Positions 48,761 to 61,970 of a stretch of DNA of 64,000 nt are shown piece after piece. This DNA is from Oryzias latipes (lineage: Eukaryota; Chordata; Actinopteri; Beloniformes; Adrianichthyidae): NCBI RefSeq assembly GCF_002234675.1, contig NC_019880.2, positions 18,478,823 through 18,542,822 of the forward strand, read 5' to 3'. The notes below the pieces were generated by a model, which worked only from the letters and a program-made list of their open reading frames with translations, did not search any database and was not told the origin of the DNA. The position numbers and the translations under genes are program-made. The number at the start of each line of letters is the position of its first letter. Within the stretch, counting starts at the first letter, position 1.

Positions 48761-51700
48761 TCAGTCGTCAATGTCCTCAAACATGTTTTCTGCAAACAGA
48801 TGAGCTGAAGGTGCGTTCTGTGTTAGGCGACGAGAGTACTTGAGCTGGAGAACGTCTCCTACTTCACTGATAGCACTCAGCGCCTGTGCGAAGATTCAGG
48901 AAAAGAAAGAAAAGGTTAAAAAGAAAGAGCTTCATTAGAAAATCATCAGGCCAGGATAATTTAGGATGTATTCAGACTGGAGGAATCCTTTGTTTCCGTT
49001 AGAGTCCCGAACCTTGCATTTGGTCTGTATTCAGACCGGCATCCAGCGGCCCATTCTGTAAGGGACCAAAGCTTGAAAAAGAAACCAAAAGATCTCTTCA
49101 GTCATTGGCCAGGAACTACGAGGGCGGGCCAAAACAATAAAAGAAAGACGGACGTGCTGCACTTTGCAATCCTTATTGTGACAGCCACCCTCATAGCTAT
49201 GATGCTCCAAAGCAGGGGTGCTCATTACGTCGATCGTGATCGACCAGTCGATCTTCAAAGACATAAGGGTAGCAAAGATAAATAACCATAAAAATATTTT
49301 TCTGAAAAATCTGTCGGCGAATCAAAATCCTCACAGAGGAGTATGTGACTTGATTGACATGCAGAACGGCCTATCGAATATCCTCTGATACATCCGTCAC
49401 TGTCTGTCATCAGAAAGTCGCTACCTGCCCCACGGCACGTCAAGTCCCTGGGAGAAGACCACTCCGGCCCACTGGAGTGTTTATTGAGGCCCGGATTGCT
49501 CCTCGAGCGCTGCCCACAGAGCCAGCAGCACTTTAGAATTGCCATGCTCCCTCCATTGCACGGTTTACAGCAGAGCATGAAATATGATGGTCACCGTTTT
49601 CTGTTTTTGTAATGAAACGCCTCATCTGTTAATACTAAAGTTTCTCCTCACCTAGATTTGTGTACTCTTACTGTGTAGTTTTTGAATTATCAGTACATTA
49701 ACAATTTTATGAACTAATAGTTCATTTTTATATCAAAAGTAGCTGACATACCAAAAAAGTGTGGGCACCCCTGCTCTAAAGGGTTGAGGTCAGCCAATGA
49801 AGCAGAGGTACAGTTGCAAGAAAAAGTATGTGAAGCCTATGGGATGACTTGGATTTCTGCACGAACTTATCATAAAATCCAAATGACGTCACCAGATAAA
49901 CACAGTCTGGTGAAGAAGAAGTTTCAGCTAAAGACTTGCAGAAATCTCCGGCATAGTCTAATATTTTTGTAGACAAATCTACAATAAGAAAAACATGAAG
50001 CAAGAATAGAGTTCATGGAAGGACGCCAAGGAGGAAGCCATTGCTTTCCAAAAAAAACCATTGCTGCATGATTGAAATTTGCAAAAGAATACCTGGATGT
50101 TCCTCAGCACTCCTGGCAAAATATTCTGTGGAGGGATTAAACTAAACTTGAGTTGTTTAGAGGGAACACACAACGTTACGGGGCATTGGGGGCTCTTTGC
50201 TGCCTCAGGGCCTGCAGTCATCCATGGAAAAATGTAGTCCCAAGTTTATCAAATCATTTTGCAGGGGAACTTAAGGTCATCTCTTCACCAACTGAAGCTC
50301 AACAAAGGATGGGTGATGCAACAGCACAACGACCCCAAGCATAGAAGTAAATCAACAACAGAATGGCTTAAACAGCAGAGAATACGACTTTGGGAGTCGC
50401 CCAAGCAAAGTCCTGACCTCAACCTGATTGAGATGCCGTGGCGTGACCTCAAGAGGCCAATTCACACCAGACATCCTAAAAAATATCACTGAAGTGAAAC
50501 TGTTCTGTTCAGAGGAATGGTCAAAATGTCCTCCTGATTATTGTCTAGGTCTGATCTCCAACTTCTGCTGCCCGGGGGTGGGGGACCACTGATCTAGAGT
50601 GACTGTATATGACAACTGGACTGAGGGCGACGGTGTCCGTAGAAAATGGCTCCAATCGAAAGAGGGCAATTGAGTTGCCATTTTTTCACAATGTGAGCGA
50701 CCTTGGGAGCATTTCAGGCAGACCACTCTAGCAGTGTTTTACTCGGTTCCTCCCCTAGGGCGGTTCAGTTATTCAACTCACCTGTTCAGCGTCCTATTTA
50801 AGTCCAGGTTTGTAAGTTGTTCATTCTCTTCCTTTACCGCAGCGCTACGTTCATCGCCCCACCCTCCTCCTCAGCTTCCACCTGTGAGCTCTGTTAGGGG
50901 TAGTTATTACCCTAAGGTTTTATGGAAAATTTGTTTTATGGAATTGTATGGAGCCTTATGCCAAACTAAAAGAATGTGAAATGCCAAGCTAAAGAATGTG
51001 AAAATAAATATCTTTTACTGCATGAGTTGTCTGACTGAAATGGATGTTTGTACAGAAAAAGTATGAAAATGATTAGAAATGGTAAGACCATATTCAAAAG
51101 AGGTAGCAGAACGGTGAATCTGACAAATTCTTATATACAGTCAATGTTGGCAACATGGCGTCAAAAAGATGACATCTGTAAAAAGAACCACGCACATTTT
51201 AACATCATTACTTCAACAAAGTGACAGAACTTAAACCTAACTTCTCCTGAACGTGGTTTAAGATTGGAGCAGCACATTGGACTGGCAGTGGAGCTTCAAT
51301 GGTTCATTATTCATAGCATGAATAGCTGATAAAATATATGGTTTGGTTCACATAGAGCAGAACTTTAGAAAGCCTGAAACTGCAGACTGTGATCTGTCTC
51401 CCACTTCCGTGGACAGGATTGCTCAGTTTGCTTATGAACATCCAAAGAACAGATTTTTTTCCCCATTGCAGAACCTCATTCTTTTTAAATTCTTGCTTTT
51501 CTGACAGAGCTTGAGCGATTCATGAAGATCCTTTAAAGCTTTTTTTTTTTTTTTTTTTAAAGGTTTGGCTACTTGAAAAACGGACAAAAGAGCGCCAAAA
51601 ATGAAAGGCTTAGGGTTATTGTGTTTGTGTCGATGAGAATAAGAGTCAAGCTCACAGCTGGATGAAAGAAACGACAAAGGTAAGAGGACACTTCAAAGGG

Positions 51701-54700
51701 GGAGCGAGCCATGCCGAGAGGAGGGCTAACACAGACGTTCCGCCGCCGTGACAGATGAAAGCGTACAGCAACGGAACACGCCACGGCGTCTTGTGAGGAA
51801 GAAAATGAAGACGAGTGGAGGACGCCTTCAGATGTTGCAGCTCTCGTCGACCCCGTCTGAGCCCACCCCCCTAGCCCGAGGTGGGGAGACCTGACAAAGC
51901 CGACGTTTTCATTTGGACGGCCGAAAGAACGGTTTCATTTACGCAGCCAGCAAGCGGGAAAGAAGTAATCAGTCCAAACATAATTAGGGTGACACGCGTT
52001 TGACTGTAAACAAAGACGCAGTTCAAAATGAGGAGCTCTTTGAAGAACTTCAAAGCCAGACGACAATAAAAGCAGGGTCTATAAACCTCTGGGTGATGGG
52101 TTTCGACAGCCCTGCCAGACAACCCAGCCGTCCTTAAACCTTAACGGCCAGTCGGGATTTACAACAATTCAATCTGAAGCTGAACTAACTCCGATGATCC
52201 TGAAGAATCAAAGTCTGAAACATAAAAACTGGAAAACCAGGAAGGTCTGCAACAAAGGAGGCGGTGGAGACTTTGTCTGAATTGATGTGTGGCCAAGCTG
52301 TCCGCCCAGCACACCCTGAGGAGATCCCAATGACACGCTCGGCTTTACTGTGGGCGCAACGCTCTTGATTTAGTGCACAGTAAGCCGCAGAGGCTTGGTT
52401 GGTTAAACATTTCCAGAACATAATGCAGGATCTGAGGCAAAGGATGTGTTCAGACTGGACACATTTGGTTCGTATTCAAGGCAACATTGGGAGTGGGGTC
52501 ATCTGGACCCCACAAGACAGTGCACTGAACAAGCAGATACCTGTCCTGTGGGGCCCACATGACCCAACGTCAACGTGCCTCCAAGGCACTGAACCTTTTT
52601 TCTTCAATGATTTGTGATCTTCACTGGTGTCCATAGATTGCATGAAATCTTTCCACCTTTATCCACCTTTGTCATGGTAGGGAGAACATGTCAATGTAAG
52701 AGTGGGGTCATCTAGACCCCATAAGATAGCACAAATGTTTTTGAAGTGAACCAGAGTTCGTTTCCCCTGATAATCTGGAGGAAATTTTCAGTCTTAATAC
52801 GCCCAACCAGACCCTGGTCCCAGACCAGTATCTGCTCTCTGACCCATCTTTGGAGGTGGTCTCGCTTCGTTTCCACTCGGACTGAGCTTCGGTTCGCTCT
52901 GAGATTCCTCAGTCTGAAAACGTCCTCGGAGCGGAACAAGTGGACCAAAACAGCCACTGTAGCCGAGTGTCACCCGATCTAAACATGTGTTTGTATGCTT
53001 TTCCGTGTAACGTTACGCAGCACGCGCTGCTGTGAGGGTTGAATTCAAGGGCCACATTTCATCACAGTCATCACAATAGTGGGAGTTTGATGTTCAAGTC
53101 GTCTTTCCCCCTCAGGACTCGGCCCGTCTGTGGAAGTATCTGCTCACCGTGTCCAGGATTTCTTTCGAGTGAGCAGCGGAAATGCAGAAGCGTGCCCGCG
53201 ACTCGACGAGGCTGGTGGCAGGAAAGCCCACGACCACCACGCCGATGTTCTTCTTCAGCATCTCCCTGCCAAAGGCACTGATGGAGACAGCAAGGAGGAA
53301 ACATGACATCAGGCTGGTTTCCAGCAAAACAAGTTGGTTTGTTGAGTTGTTAGGCTGGCCTTTGACAAACGGAGATGAAGGATCTTACAGTGGAGCACAT
53401 TCAGACTCACCCTATCTTGGCGGGCATATAGAGCATCATGGGAATGACGGGAGAGTCATCGTTGCCGTAGATGATGAAGCCCATTTCTCGGAGCCTCCTG
53501 CGGAAGTAGGTGGTGTTCTCTGCCAGCTGCTGCAGACGTTTGCAGCCTGTGCAGCAAATGTTCAGTCAGATGAACTCAATTACTGCACCATTCATACGAA
53601 GAAACTGTTGTTGTTTTCTTTTAACCAATTCACATTGACCTTCTTAAGTGTCCATGTTGGTTTATCTCTGAGAATCACTGCTGGTTATAGTGAATCAAAA
53701 CCAATTATGGTCGACAACATTTTTTTTCACAAAACATAGTTTCAAACAAGTGGAAGTTCCTTTTTGATTGCATGGACAAAAGAAATACTAATAAAAGAAA
53801 CTCCATCAATTGATTTTTATGAGTTGATACAGAATCTTGTGATCAAATGAACTCAAAAGACTTAAAAAAACATGAGTGAAGGGGTATTCATTATCACACT
53901 GGACAACATTTTTGCATTAACTCCAAGTAATTTTGGATAAAAGTGTTGATAATTCTGTCATGTAAAGATTAAAATCCAGTATGCTTCCTATGAATGTTTT
54001 TGCATTTGTTATTTTTTGAAGGAAAAACAATTTCGAGGTCGATTTCTCAGATGAAAGAGGAAGCAGGTGAAGATTTCTGTGGGAAAATGTGTGAGGGTTT
54101 CAGCATTAAGACACCTGGGGGATCTCTAGTTTAGTTCATCTGAAATGCAATTTCCTTCTCCCACGGGAGAGCGGGAGATCGACTGCGTTTCTCTGAAAGG
54201 CGCCGTTCACATCAAACGAGGCGCAACACGCTGTGAGTGAGCTCACAAAATGCTGCTCACCGCCACAGAAAGAAACGCTGCACAAGGAGGAAAAGCCGGG
54301 CAAAAAAAGGCATTCAATTTAAAAATGTAAAATTTAATTGCATGACATTTGTTTTAAAGAGAAAAAAAATCATTAAAAAGGAAGGAAAACTGTAAATGAA
54401 GCCGTTTCAATTAACTAGAATATTTAAATTAATACTGTTTAAACTTTATAAAAGCTTTTCAATTATAGATGATATCTTTTTTATATTTATATTTGTTTAA
54501 TGAAAGATCTACGGTTTAAATGGCATCTCTAGACAAGCCATGATTTTAGTAGTTTGCACTGCCCCCTGGTGTCCAATGATGACAATTACAGCATATGTAA
54601 TTAAGCTGTTTAACAATTTTTTTAAATTCGTTTTTAGGTAAAAGAAAAGTTTCTCTCAAGAGATGAGGTCAGAAAAACCTATATGGCATTTTAAGAAATA

Positions 54701-57700
54701 GGAATGTGTTATTTCATATAAATTGTTGAATTTATACATCTATTGTTCAGACTTTCTTGATTTTTGATCAAAGGTTGTTCTATGTTTGTAATTTTATGTC
54801 TCCATAAGGAATGTGTTAAACCTTTGGGAGCTTTAAGTGCTGCGCTACCATGTTTCCATGGATACCAAGACCAGAAAACCACAAGGACTTGCGTATTTAA
54901 AAATAGGGCCACTCTGGGGGCTCCATCACTCTGGGTTTGCTAAAACAGTCGGCATCAATGCCGGTTCTTAAAAAGTGTGTTCTGGGAAAGCAGACAAGAC
55001 ATAGAACCAAAAAATTCCTCAAATGTTTCAACAAAGATTTGGAAGAATGCTCAATCTGAACTTGCCTATGGATGTTCCATCATCTCCCATAATGCACTTC
55101 ATAGAAGTGATGATTTGCTCCACCACAGGAGGAGACATGGAGGCAGCGTAAACGGCGCTGTGGGAGTGGGACCGCAGGTACTCGATGAGCTCCTGCAGAC
55201 ACAACGGAGATGTGACTAAATGAAATAAAAAACAGATTTAATAACAGAAAACAGGAAAAAAAAGAAGCACTGCTGTGACAGATTCTGACGAATTGTCAAT
55301 CAAAGCGGATACCCTGAGAACACAGAGCAGACCGGCCTACTTTTGATTAAATTCTGCTTTTGAGACTCCGCACGGGAGCTTTTCGGAAAAATATGAGCAA
55401 CACATCTCACTCTGCTGGGAAAATCTGCACATAAATGATCTGTAAACCCATCCACTTTTTTTTTTTTTTTGTACCCTTTTCCCAGCGATGTAACCCCCAG
55501 CAGCCCCAAAGCTCTTGGTGAAGGTGCCCATCAACACATCCACATCACGGGGGTCAAGGTCAAAGTAATCCACCACGCCTCTGCCCCTGTGACCCAGGGC
55601 GCCGATGCTGTGGGCCTCGTCCAGGTAAAGGTAGGCTTTGTACCGCTTCTTCAGAGTGATGACCTCGGGCAGGCGCACTATACTGCCCTCCATGCTGCAG
55701 ACAGAAGAACACAACAAAGTTCTGACTACTTAGGTTCTTCTATTATCAGACACGGTTGTGCTTTTTTACATACCTGGGGGCTCGTCCGGGATCCCGGACG
55801 AGCCCCCAGGTATGTGAAAAAGCACAACCGTGTCTGATAATAGAAGAACATAAGAAGTCAGTTAACATATACAGACACTATGAACTTTATTGAACAAAGT
55901 TCTGTTCAACCTGAAACCAGGAAACTCAATACACGCGTAAAAATTCTTCAGATATTAAGAGTCCTCATTTTCAGTTATGCGACTTTTGCAGGTCATTCAT
56001 TCCTTCAATCCTAAACTGATTCAAATAAAATAAGAGTTACTTGTGTCATATTTGAATACTCAGCTAAACCTCATAGGAAGTTTATCAAATATTTCACAAC
56101 TATTTTAGCTGTGAAACAAGATTGTTGAACGATTTTAAAGCAGGCAGACCTAAACAGCAAAAATCTAAGGGCAAATGTTGAAACAACACCTGTAGATGCC
56201 CTCCACCACGATCAGGATCTTCTTCCACGGCCTGTGGGTTCGGGGCTGACCATAGATGATGGCTTCACTCAGCAACTTTTCAAGGCACTGCATATCTGAG
56301 GGCAGGAACCATCACATGGAAAAGTCAGGGGTGGAGCAGATAATAAAGGCAAAATGTATGTTGTTTTTGTTTGTGCTAGAGCAACTGAATGAATACATAA
56401 TCACAAAATAGTTTCATCTTTAGAAGTTTTGTAACTACACAGAAAAAGTGAACACACTAAAGTTTTATCCGTTTTTCTTTTGTCTAAATCAAAAATGCTC
56501 CTTTAACAAAAATGTTTGATGTATTTTTGGGTCATTAAATTGTTTCATTTTAGTTAAAAATGTCTGTTGGACAATTGACCTTAATGCTGGTTCTTTCATT
56601 TTGTTATTACTTTTATTTAAACCTAAATTCTAATTTTCCTAAGTTGCTTGAAGTCTGAAATTGAATTTGTTCTTCATTCAGACATTATTAGAAAAACAGC
56701 TGTTGGAGTTAGAAAGACGACTCAAACTGGAATCTTTGGAATCATTTATGACTCCTTTGATCAACACAAACCTTGAAGGACAACTAAACTGTTACATGAA
56801 GAACAACTTTAAGAACAGAGACTGTTCGATTTCACGAAGTTAAAATCCAATTAAAATTAGCGTTTTGCAACAATTCTTTATGAGTCGACTGTCTTCTGAA
56901 GATAAAAACGTTGATGGTTTGTCAAAAAAAAAAAAAAAATTTAAATACATTTTTCTGATGTTCCGACGCAATGCATTGTGGTCTATATTCGCAGATCTTG
57001 TGAGCATCGATGCACACTGGTTTTTCGCAGAGACTTCTGATAAATTTCCAGGGCACTTGATTTTGTAATTGTAGATTCAAACAGCACTACAAAATGGCGA
57101 AGGCACAATATAGTGCACTATATAGGGGTGAGGGTTGTTCCATCTTTGCGTTTGTTGTGCCTTATGACAGCAGCGCAGTAAAAGATGTGGTCACATTAAC
57201 CCAATGCATCATGGGAGATGTAGTACAAAAATAATGGCACTGACTCATGTCTTTAAGTATCGATTTTTTATGCAGTTCTGACAGCGGATCCTACTGGAAG
57301 ATGAATCCTTCAATAAGCCGCAGGGTTGAAAGCGTGTGACAAAAGTAGCGGCTTATAACCTGGAAATTATGGTAGGTAAGAAAACACTGCTCTAACAAAA
57401 GCAGATTGTTTTTGTCAAAATCGTGCCAAAATTGTGCATACATCCATAGAAAAATATGAAAAAAACAATATGAAATATATTTGGATTTGAACAGATGCAT
57501 GATTTAAAAGCAGCATTCGTTTAAAAAAAACAACAACAAAAAAACAAAAGAACTCAGAAGTAATAGTAGGAGAGACATTTTTGTGACTCACTGTTGTGCT
57601 TAAAGACTCTGATGGTGGCCCCAGAGAGTCGGGCTCCCAGGACCAGGGAAGTATGGTTCAGTTCATCACTCAGAATGAGACATCCCTGCAAAGAACGGAC

Positions 57701-60700
57701 CATGGAAGTGACCGACAGGATGATTGTTTCTTTTTTTTAATCCATCTCCATCCACAGATTACATGCTAAAAATGTAGTTTTGGAGAATTACTCGTCTCCT
57801 GACTTTATGGTTGAAATTGTGTCACATTTCAGAAACAAAATTCAAAAAAAACCTTTTGCTTTCAACAGCTGAACCCAAAACATACAGAAATATTGTTATC
57901 ATTGCAGACTTATTGCAGCTCTTTGTTTTCTATCCCCAAACTTGTGGAAGCTGCTTCCTGCTGATATGACTTTTTCCATCTGTGGGTTTGGTGAGGCTGC
58001 AGAGTCCTGATAACAGCGGGCTCTGCTGTGTTTTTCTAACTACCTGCTTTTATGTTATCTAGATGAAAAACAAAAAGGTCTACTCCATTCTTTGTTTTAT
58101 CTAATACTACATCCACACCGGATACGATTTGCGCGTCAAATTAACTGCTAGACGCTTTGACGGCCCGGCCACGGAGCAACCGCCACTGTTTTTCTGGACA
58201 TCATAGAAATCATGGATGATGTTGAGCAAGTAGCTTGGGTTTATGTGCGTCGGAAAGCTCATGGAGCTGGAGCCATCGCAGCCGATATGACGGCACTGCT
58301 CTCCGTCTGCCGGGCCAGTATAGGGGTGCTTGATCCTCTTCTTCTGCTCGCTCGCTCACTTTGCTGAGTTGCCAGAGGCTGTCCAGGTTACTGTTGGCTG
58401 AAAGCGGGACAGGTCCCCAGCTTGTCAAAGAGTCCATGGAGCTGAAGCTGGCAAATGTCGCCGCCCAGAGTCTGCCCGGATCATGGGTGGCGCCATAGCG
58501 GGCTCGATTGCTGGCGACCTGTCCAGGACGCATCCCACCTTTGCCCAACAGTAGCCGGGACAGCCTCCGGCAACCCCGCATCCCCTGCGGGTTAAGAAAC
58601 TGGATGGATGTTCAAGATGAAAATCCTTGCATCGAGCAGCTAATTTGGATTTACTTTTCTTCCCTTTGATCGAGTCACTGACAACGTTATCTGCCCAAAG
58701 TTCAATCCCTGATTGGTTGACACGCTCGCCGCGCCACGCCTAAATCAGATCACGACTGTACTTTGACTTAACATTTTAAGGAAGACAATATGTATCTCTC
58801 TACAACGTAAAGGAAAACACTTGATGGAAGATTCCGGACCTTTCCAACCAGTGCTGGTATGTTCATGGAGTTGGTGGCAAAGCCCATTCCGAACGCCATG
58901 GCCGACTCCACCCCCAGAAACTTGGCCACCTGTTTCTCCATCTCCTCATGCTTGTCCAGGTTTCCTAAAATCATAGAGTGCATCTCAATAACCAAGACTT
59001 TCAAAGTATAACATGGATTCCATGAAATATTAGAGGAGTTCATAAAAGGTTTTAAAGTTAAAAATATTTCTGTTCAAGTTCTTATTTTTAAATCGTACAA
59101 AACGTTTATTGATAGCTGAGCCTCAACTCAGGCACAGATTAATGGTAAAGTAACCTTTTCATTCAGACCACGCCCCTTCATGGTTCAATCAACAGCAAAT
59201 AGGGGATATCTTAACCTAAAAAAAAAAGCAATTTCGAAAAAATGCATTTCATTTTTCTTTAGTTTATTTTTTTGTTTAAAACATTTTTTAAGAAGTAATT
59301 TTCTTTTAAAACAAAATTAAATTAAAGCTAAACCAAACAGCAGCCGATTTCTGCGAGAGTTTTGGGGGCTTGGATTAAAACACCTTAGGGTTATTTAATT
59401 CAATTACTTATTTCTAGTATTATAATTTACGTCACTAAAAATTATTAAAACCTCAAAGGTTTTTTTCCACAGTAAACCTAAAGGCCTGTACACTTTCTTA
59501 ACTCTCATTGAATAACCAAGTCTTTTATTTTTATTAAATCCCAAAATAATACAGCAAACAGAAAAAAAATACAACATAAACACTGTTTCCATAGGGATTT
59601 ACAATTTGGGCCATTAGAAAACTTTCGCAGTTCATAAAATGAAATTTAAGATTCTACTGTGCCATTTTTATTTATTTAGCAAAAATGTGTTATAATTATG
59701 AATATCATGTTTAAATGCTGTCCATTAATATTTTAATCTTAAAGCAAAAAAAAATTATTCTGCAATTCTCTAGTTCCAATTTTTAAGTAAAACTCAATTC
59801 TCAATGTTCTAATTTCAAATTATTATTACTTTTTGTTCAAACTGCATGCATTTGTGACTATGATATTGTAATAACTAGTTACTCCCTTTAAAAACAGTCT
59901 ACGGTGTCTGATTTAAAGTGAAAGAACTCCATCACAAATTATTTTTGTTAGAAAAAACAACTTGTTGAATCTAAATGTGTTTTAAGCATTAGAATTCAGG
60001 TCTTTTATTTCATGCAGATAAAGCTGCTTGCAGTTGCGTAAACCATATTTATTTCCACATCTCACTAGAGGGAGCCTGTAGACCTTTAAGACCCACTCTG
60101 ATGAAAGTTGTCCGTTTGGTGTTTTTAACATGTTCTTAAAGCATTTCTGAGTATTTCTTTATTCAAATTGTGGAGAATCAGAAGTAGCTTTGAAAAAGCT
60201 GTTGGAAAAAGACGCGGGAACAGCAATGGGCGGGCCAAAGTCTCCCCACTCCGCTCCGTTCTGATGCATCCGCTTGCAGGTAATTAGAGCCATGCATGTC
60301 TTTGTTTTCCTCAATGGATTCCTCCAACATTGCTCAATATTTTTGATGCACCACTAATGTTAGCGCGGGGTTTAAGGGGCTGAAAGCTAGCAGGAGAGAG
60401 TGTAAACAGATAGATGATGGGATATCAGCGGAGGCTTACTTCCGTGCACACAGTCCTGCCCACAACTCAGGAGAGTTTCTGATGAACTCCTGCTGCTCTG
60501 CAGAAACTTATTAAAACAAAGTCACATGTGCATTTTTTCAGGATAAATGCACATTTTTAAAAGGATTTGATCATTTTTAAATGATTGATGGATTGATTGG
60601 GTTTATTTTAAGCATTAACTGTGACGGTATAAGAAAAAATAAATAAATACGTAAAACATTTTTTTAAAAATCAGGGATTTATGAAACTCATTACAGAAAT

Positions 60701-61419
60701 ACTGAAATGGATTCATTAAATAAAGAAAAACAAACGGAAACAAAGACACTTAAGTCAGATTTGATTCATTCAATATAGCCATTTTTAAATAGGGTCAAGT
60801 AGAGCTTGATTTATTGCTGGAAAAGTAGTGGAAAGAAGCAAATTGATATAATCCCACCCCTACTGAGTTATTTAATTTTATAGCTTTCATAATCTGTTTC
60901 TGATCTGATAAAGTGCTGATTTTTTCCAAGTAACAAAATCGAGTGTTTGTGGATTATCCTCTGAAAGAATTTGTACATCTTTTCAGTAAGCATTAATGAT
61001 TCACACTTTAGGTAACTGATATGTAATAATCTTTGATTATCCTTAGAACACAATAATCACTGTTACACATTAAGCTCAATAATACTTTACCAAAAGAAGT
61101 ACTTAATGATTTTACTGGCAGAGCTACTGGGGCAGCTGTAATTAAAACTAGAAGTGTGGCCTTTTACAACACACTTGTGGTTTGTTTTAGCAGAATTCCC
61201 ATTTAGAGTTGTTTAAATTCCACAGTGTCTGCACACAGACGATGCGAGTGTGTGTTTGTGCGCCTTATACCAATTTCCTGCCTGGTGCTGGCGACTCCGA
61301 TGCCGTATGTCCGGACGACCTGGGCTGCAGAGTCAGCACACGGTCCAGTATTCTCAGCGAAGCCCAAGTAATTATAGGAGCCCAAGTTAATCACATCCTT
61401 CATTGTGCGACCGTTGTAC
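48761..61419 (-). CDS. sptlc2: Serine palmitoyltransferase long-chain base subunit 2-like (5' end off the right edge)
   Basis: PLP-dependent subunit of serine palmitoyltransferase, which condenses serine and palmitoyl-CoA at the ER membrane. Exons in transcript order: 61271-61419, 58840-58964, 57592-57685, 56190-56295, 55475-55694, 55066-55192, 53411-53546, 53148-53277, 48761-48883. These would be exons 4-12 of 12. All phases join. Landmarks: [69 protein letters not shown]; the PLP-lysine motif [17 protein letters not shown] in 55475-55694; [15 protein letters not shown]; and [10 protein letters not shown]. It ends LKYSRR...FEDIDD and stop. The intron after 55066 has donor AG|GCAAGT, a GC-AG intron with ideal consensus. 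The C-terminal half resembles SPTLC2 more than SPTLC3, but the fish paralogue cannot be fixed. N-terminal membrane exons are not in view. Confidence 0.93.
49213..49773. mobile_element. Non-autonomous hAT-like element
   Basis: Termini CAGGGGTGCTCA and GTGGGCACCCCTG with flanking octamers CTCCAAAG and CTCTAAAG (7 of 8). It starts with a tract of GATCG motifs. It lies in the last intron of the sptlc2-type gene. Confidence 0.75.
49795..50530 (+). pseudogene. Tc1-like transposase remnant
   Basis: The plus strand at about 50290-50490 reads [20 protein letters not shown] then [17 protein letters not shown], the DDE-domain end of a Tc1-like transposase. Earlier parts (ACAGTTGCAAGAAAAAGTAT near 49810) match the element's terminal region. 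Stops and deletions interrupt the frame. It is in the last intron of the sptlc2-type gene. Confidence 0.7.
50531..53147 (-). other. Last intron of the sptlc2-type gene, right part
   Basis: Contains MITE copy 6. About 51650-52430 is unusually balanced in base composition and free of recognised repeats, with TAATTA-like and GTAAACA motifs. Around 50740-51010 a TATTTAAG and an AATAAA lie in LTR-like spacing, but no target duplication was found. Confidence 0.4.
52480..52737 (+). mobile_element. Rearranged copy of the same MITE, copy 6
   Basis: Contains the conserved core (GAACCTTTTTTCTTCAATGA through GGTAGGGAGAACA) and a decayed right end (GATAGCACAAATG). The left half is altered and carries extra GGGTC/GACCC-type sequence. 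It lies in the last intron of the sptlc2-type gene. Confidence 0.65.
55722..55861. repeat. 140-bp spacer-free palindrome
   Basis: Two 70-base arms meet between 55791 and 55792 at CCGGGATCCCGG with no spacer. The arms match at 67 of 70 positions; the mismatches are two near the outer ends and one about two thirds of the way in. It lies in the sptlc2 intron before exon 55475-55694, starting 28 nt from its 3' splice site. No terminal repeats or target duplication were seen. It could be a template-switch inverted duplication, a foldback element or an assembly artefact. Confidence 0.9.
58090..58620. repeat. Composite GC-richer repeat with LINE/SINE-like tail
   Basis: The right end reads GGCGACCTGTCCAGGACGCA, CAGTAGCCGGGACAGCCTCC and ends AAACTGGATGGATG, the tail shared by many fish retroposons. 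The left half differs and may be a separate DNA transposon piece. Minus-strand open frame 58210-58581 is not gene-like. Confidence 0.5.
60085..60560. repeat. Dispersed repeat family Z, copy 3
   Basis: Contains CCACTCTGATGAAAGTTG, GGGCGGGCCAAAGTCTCC, GTTAGCGCGGGG, GGAGGCTTACTTCC and CTGCTCTGCAGAAACTT, in the order seen in the other copies. Lies in a 5' intron of the sptlc2-type gene. Confidence 0.55.
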
Positions 61420-61554
61420 CTGAGAGACATAGAGGAGGCGGTATAAAAGACATGATGACTGACAGCAAGGTGATGGGATCATTATTAGTGTTGACTGATA
61501 AATTTTCAAAAATAAACTTGGAACCCGAGGTGCACGGTTTAGTTGGGTTACCGT

Positions 61555-61970
61555 ATTTTTCAAAGTATAAGTCGCAGGTGTATTTTGCATAGTTTGGCCG
61601 AGGTGTCAACTATACTCAGGTGTGACTTCGTGTGAGTTTTTAAAAAGTAAATATCAGGGTGGGGGCCACTGCAGGTGTGTGTATCAGTTTTTGCTCCTAA
61701 CAGCAATGCAAAAGAAGAAGAAGCACCACTCAGTCTCACTCCGGGCTTGGCAGAATTGTTCAGAAGCGACAGAGACAATAAAAAATTCAGCGGTTTTTGC
61801 GATTTAAAGTGATACAAAGTTTAGTGGACTTGTCAGCATGTTCTTCCTAATAATCGTTTACACGTTGAGCTAATTACTGATTTTTTATGATTGGACTTTC
61901 AAGTTGAATTGTCCGTTCTTGTTCCAGCCTTTTGTTAAAGTTCTCCCAAAAGTGCGACTTATACATGATT
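61555..61970. mobile_element. Non-autonomous DNA transposon with ATAAGTCGCA termini
   Basis: TATAAGTCGCA near the left end and its complement TGCGACTTATA near the right end, about 400 bp apart, inside the sptlc2-type gene 5' intron. It resembles the CGTATTTTCCGGACTATAAG-type repeat known in vertebrates. Family not fixed. Confidence 0.5.

Noticed and set aside
50740..51010. Possible second solo LTR (TATTTAAG then AATAAA)
   Set aside because: No inverted TG...CA ends with a matching target duplication could be found.
53182..53739. 185-codon plus-strand open frame
   Set aside because: It is antisense to two sptlc2 exons (53148-53277 and 53411-53546), whose codon structure explains the openness, and it has no recognisable domain.
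58210..58581. 123-codon minus-strand frame
   Set aside because: It lies in a repeat with a retroposon-like tail and has no start context or domain.
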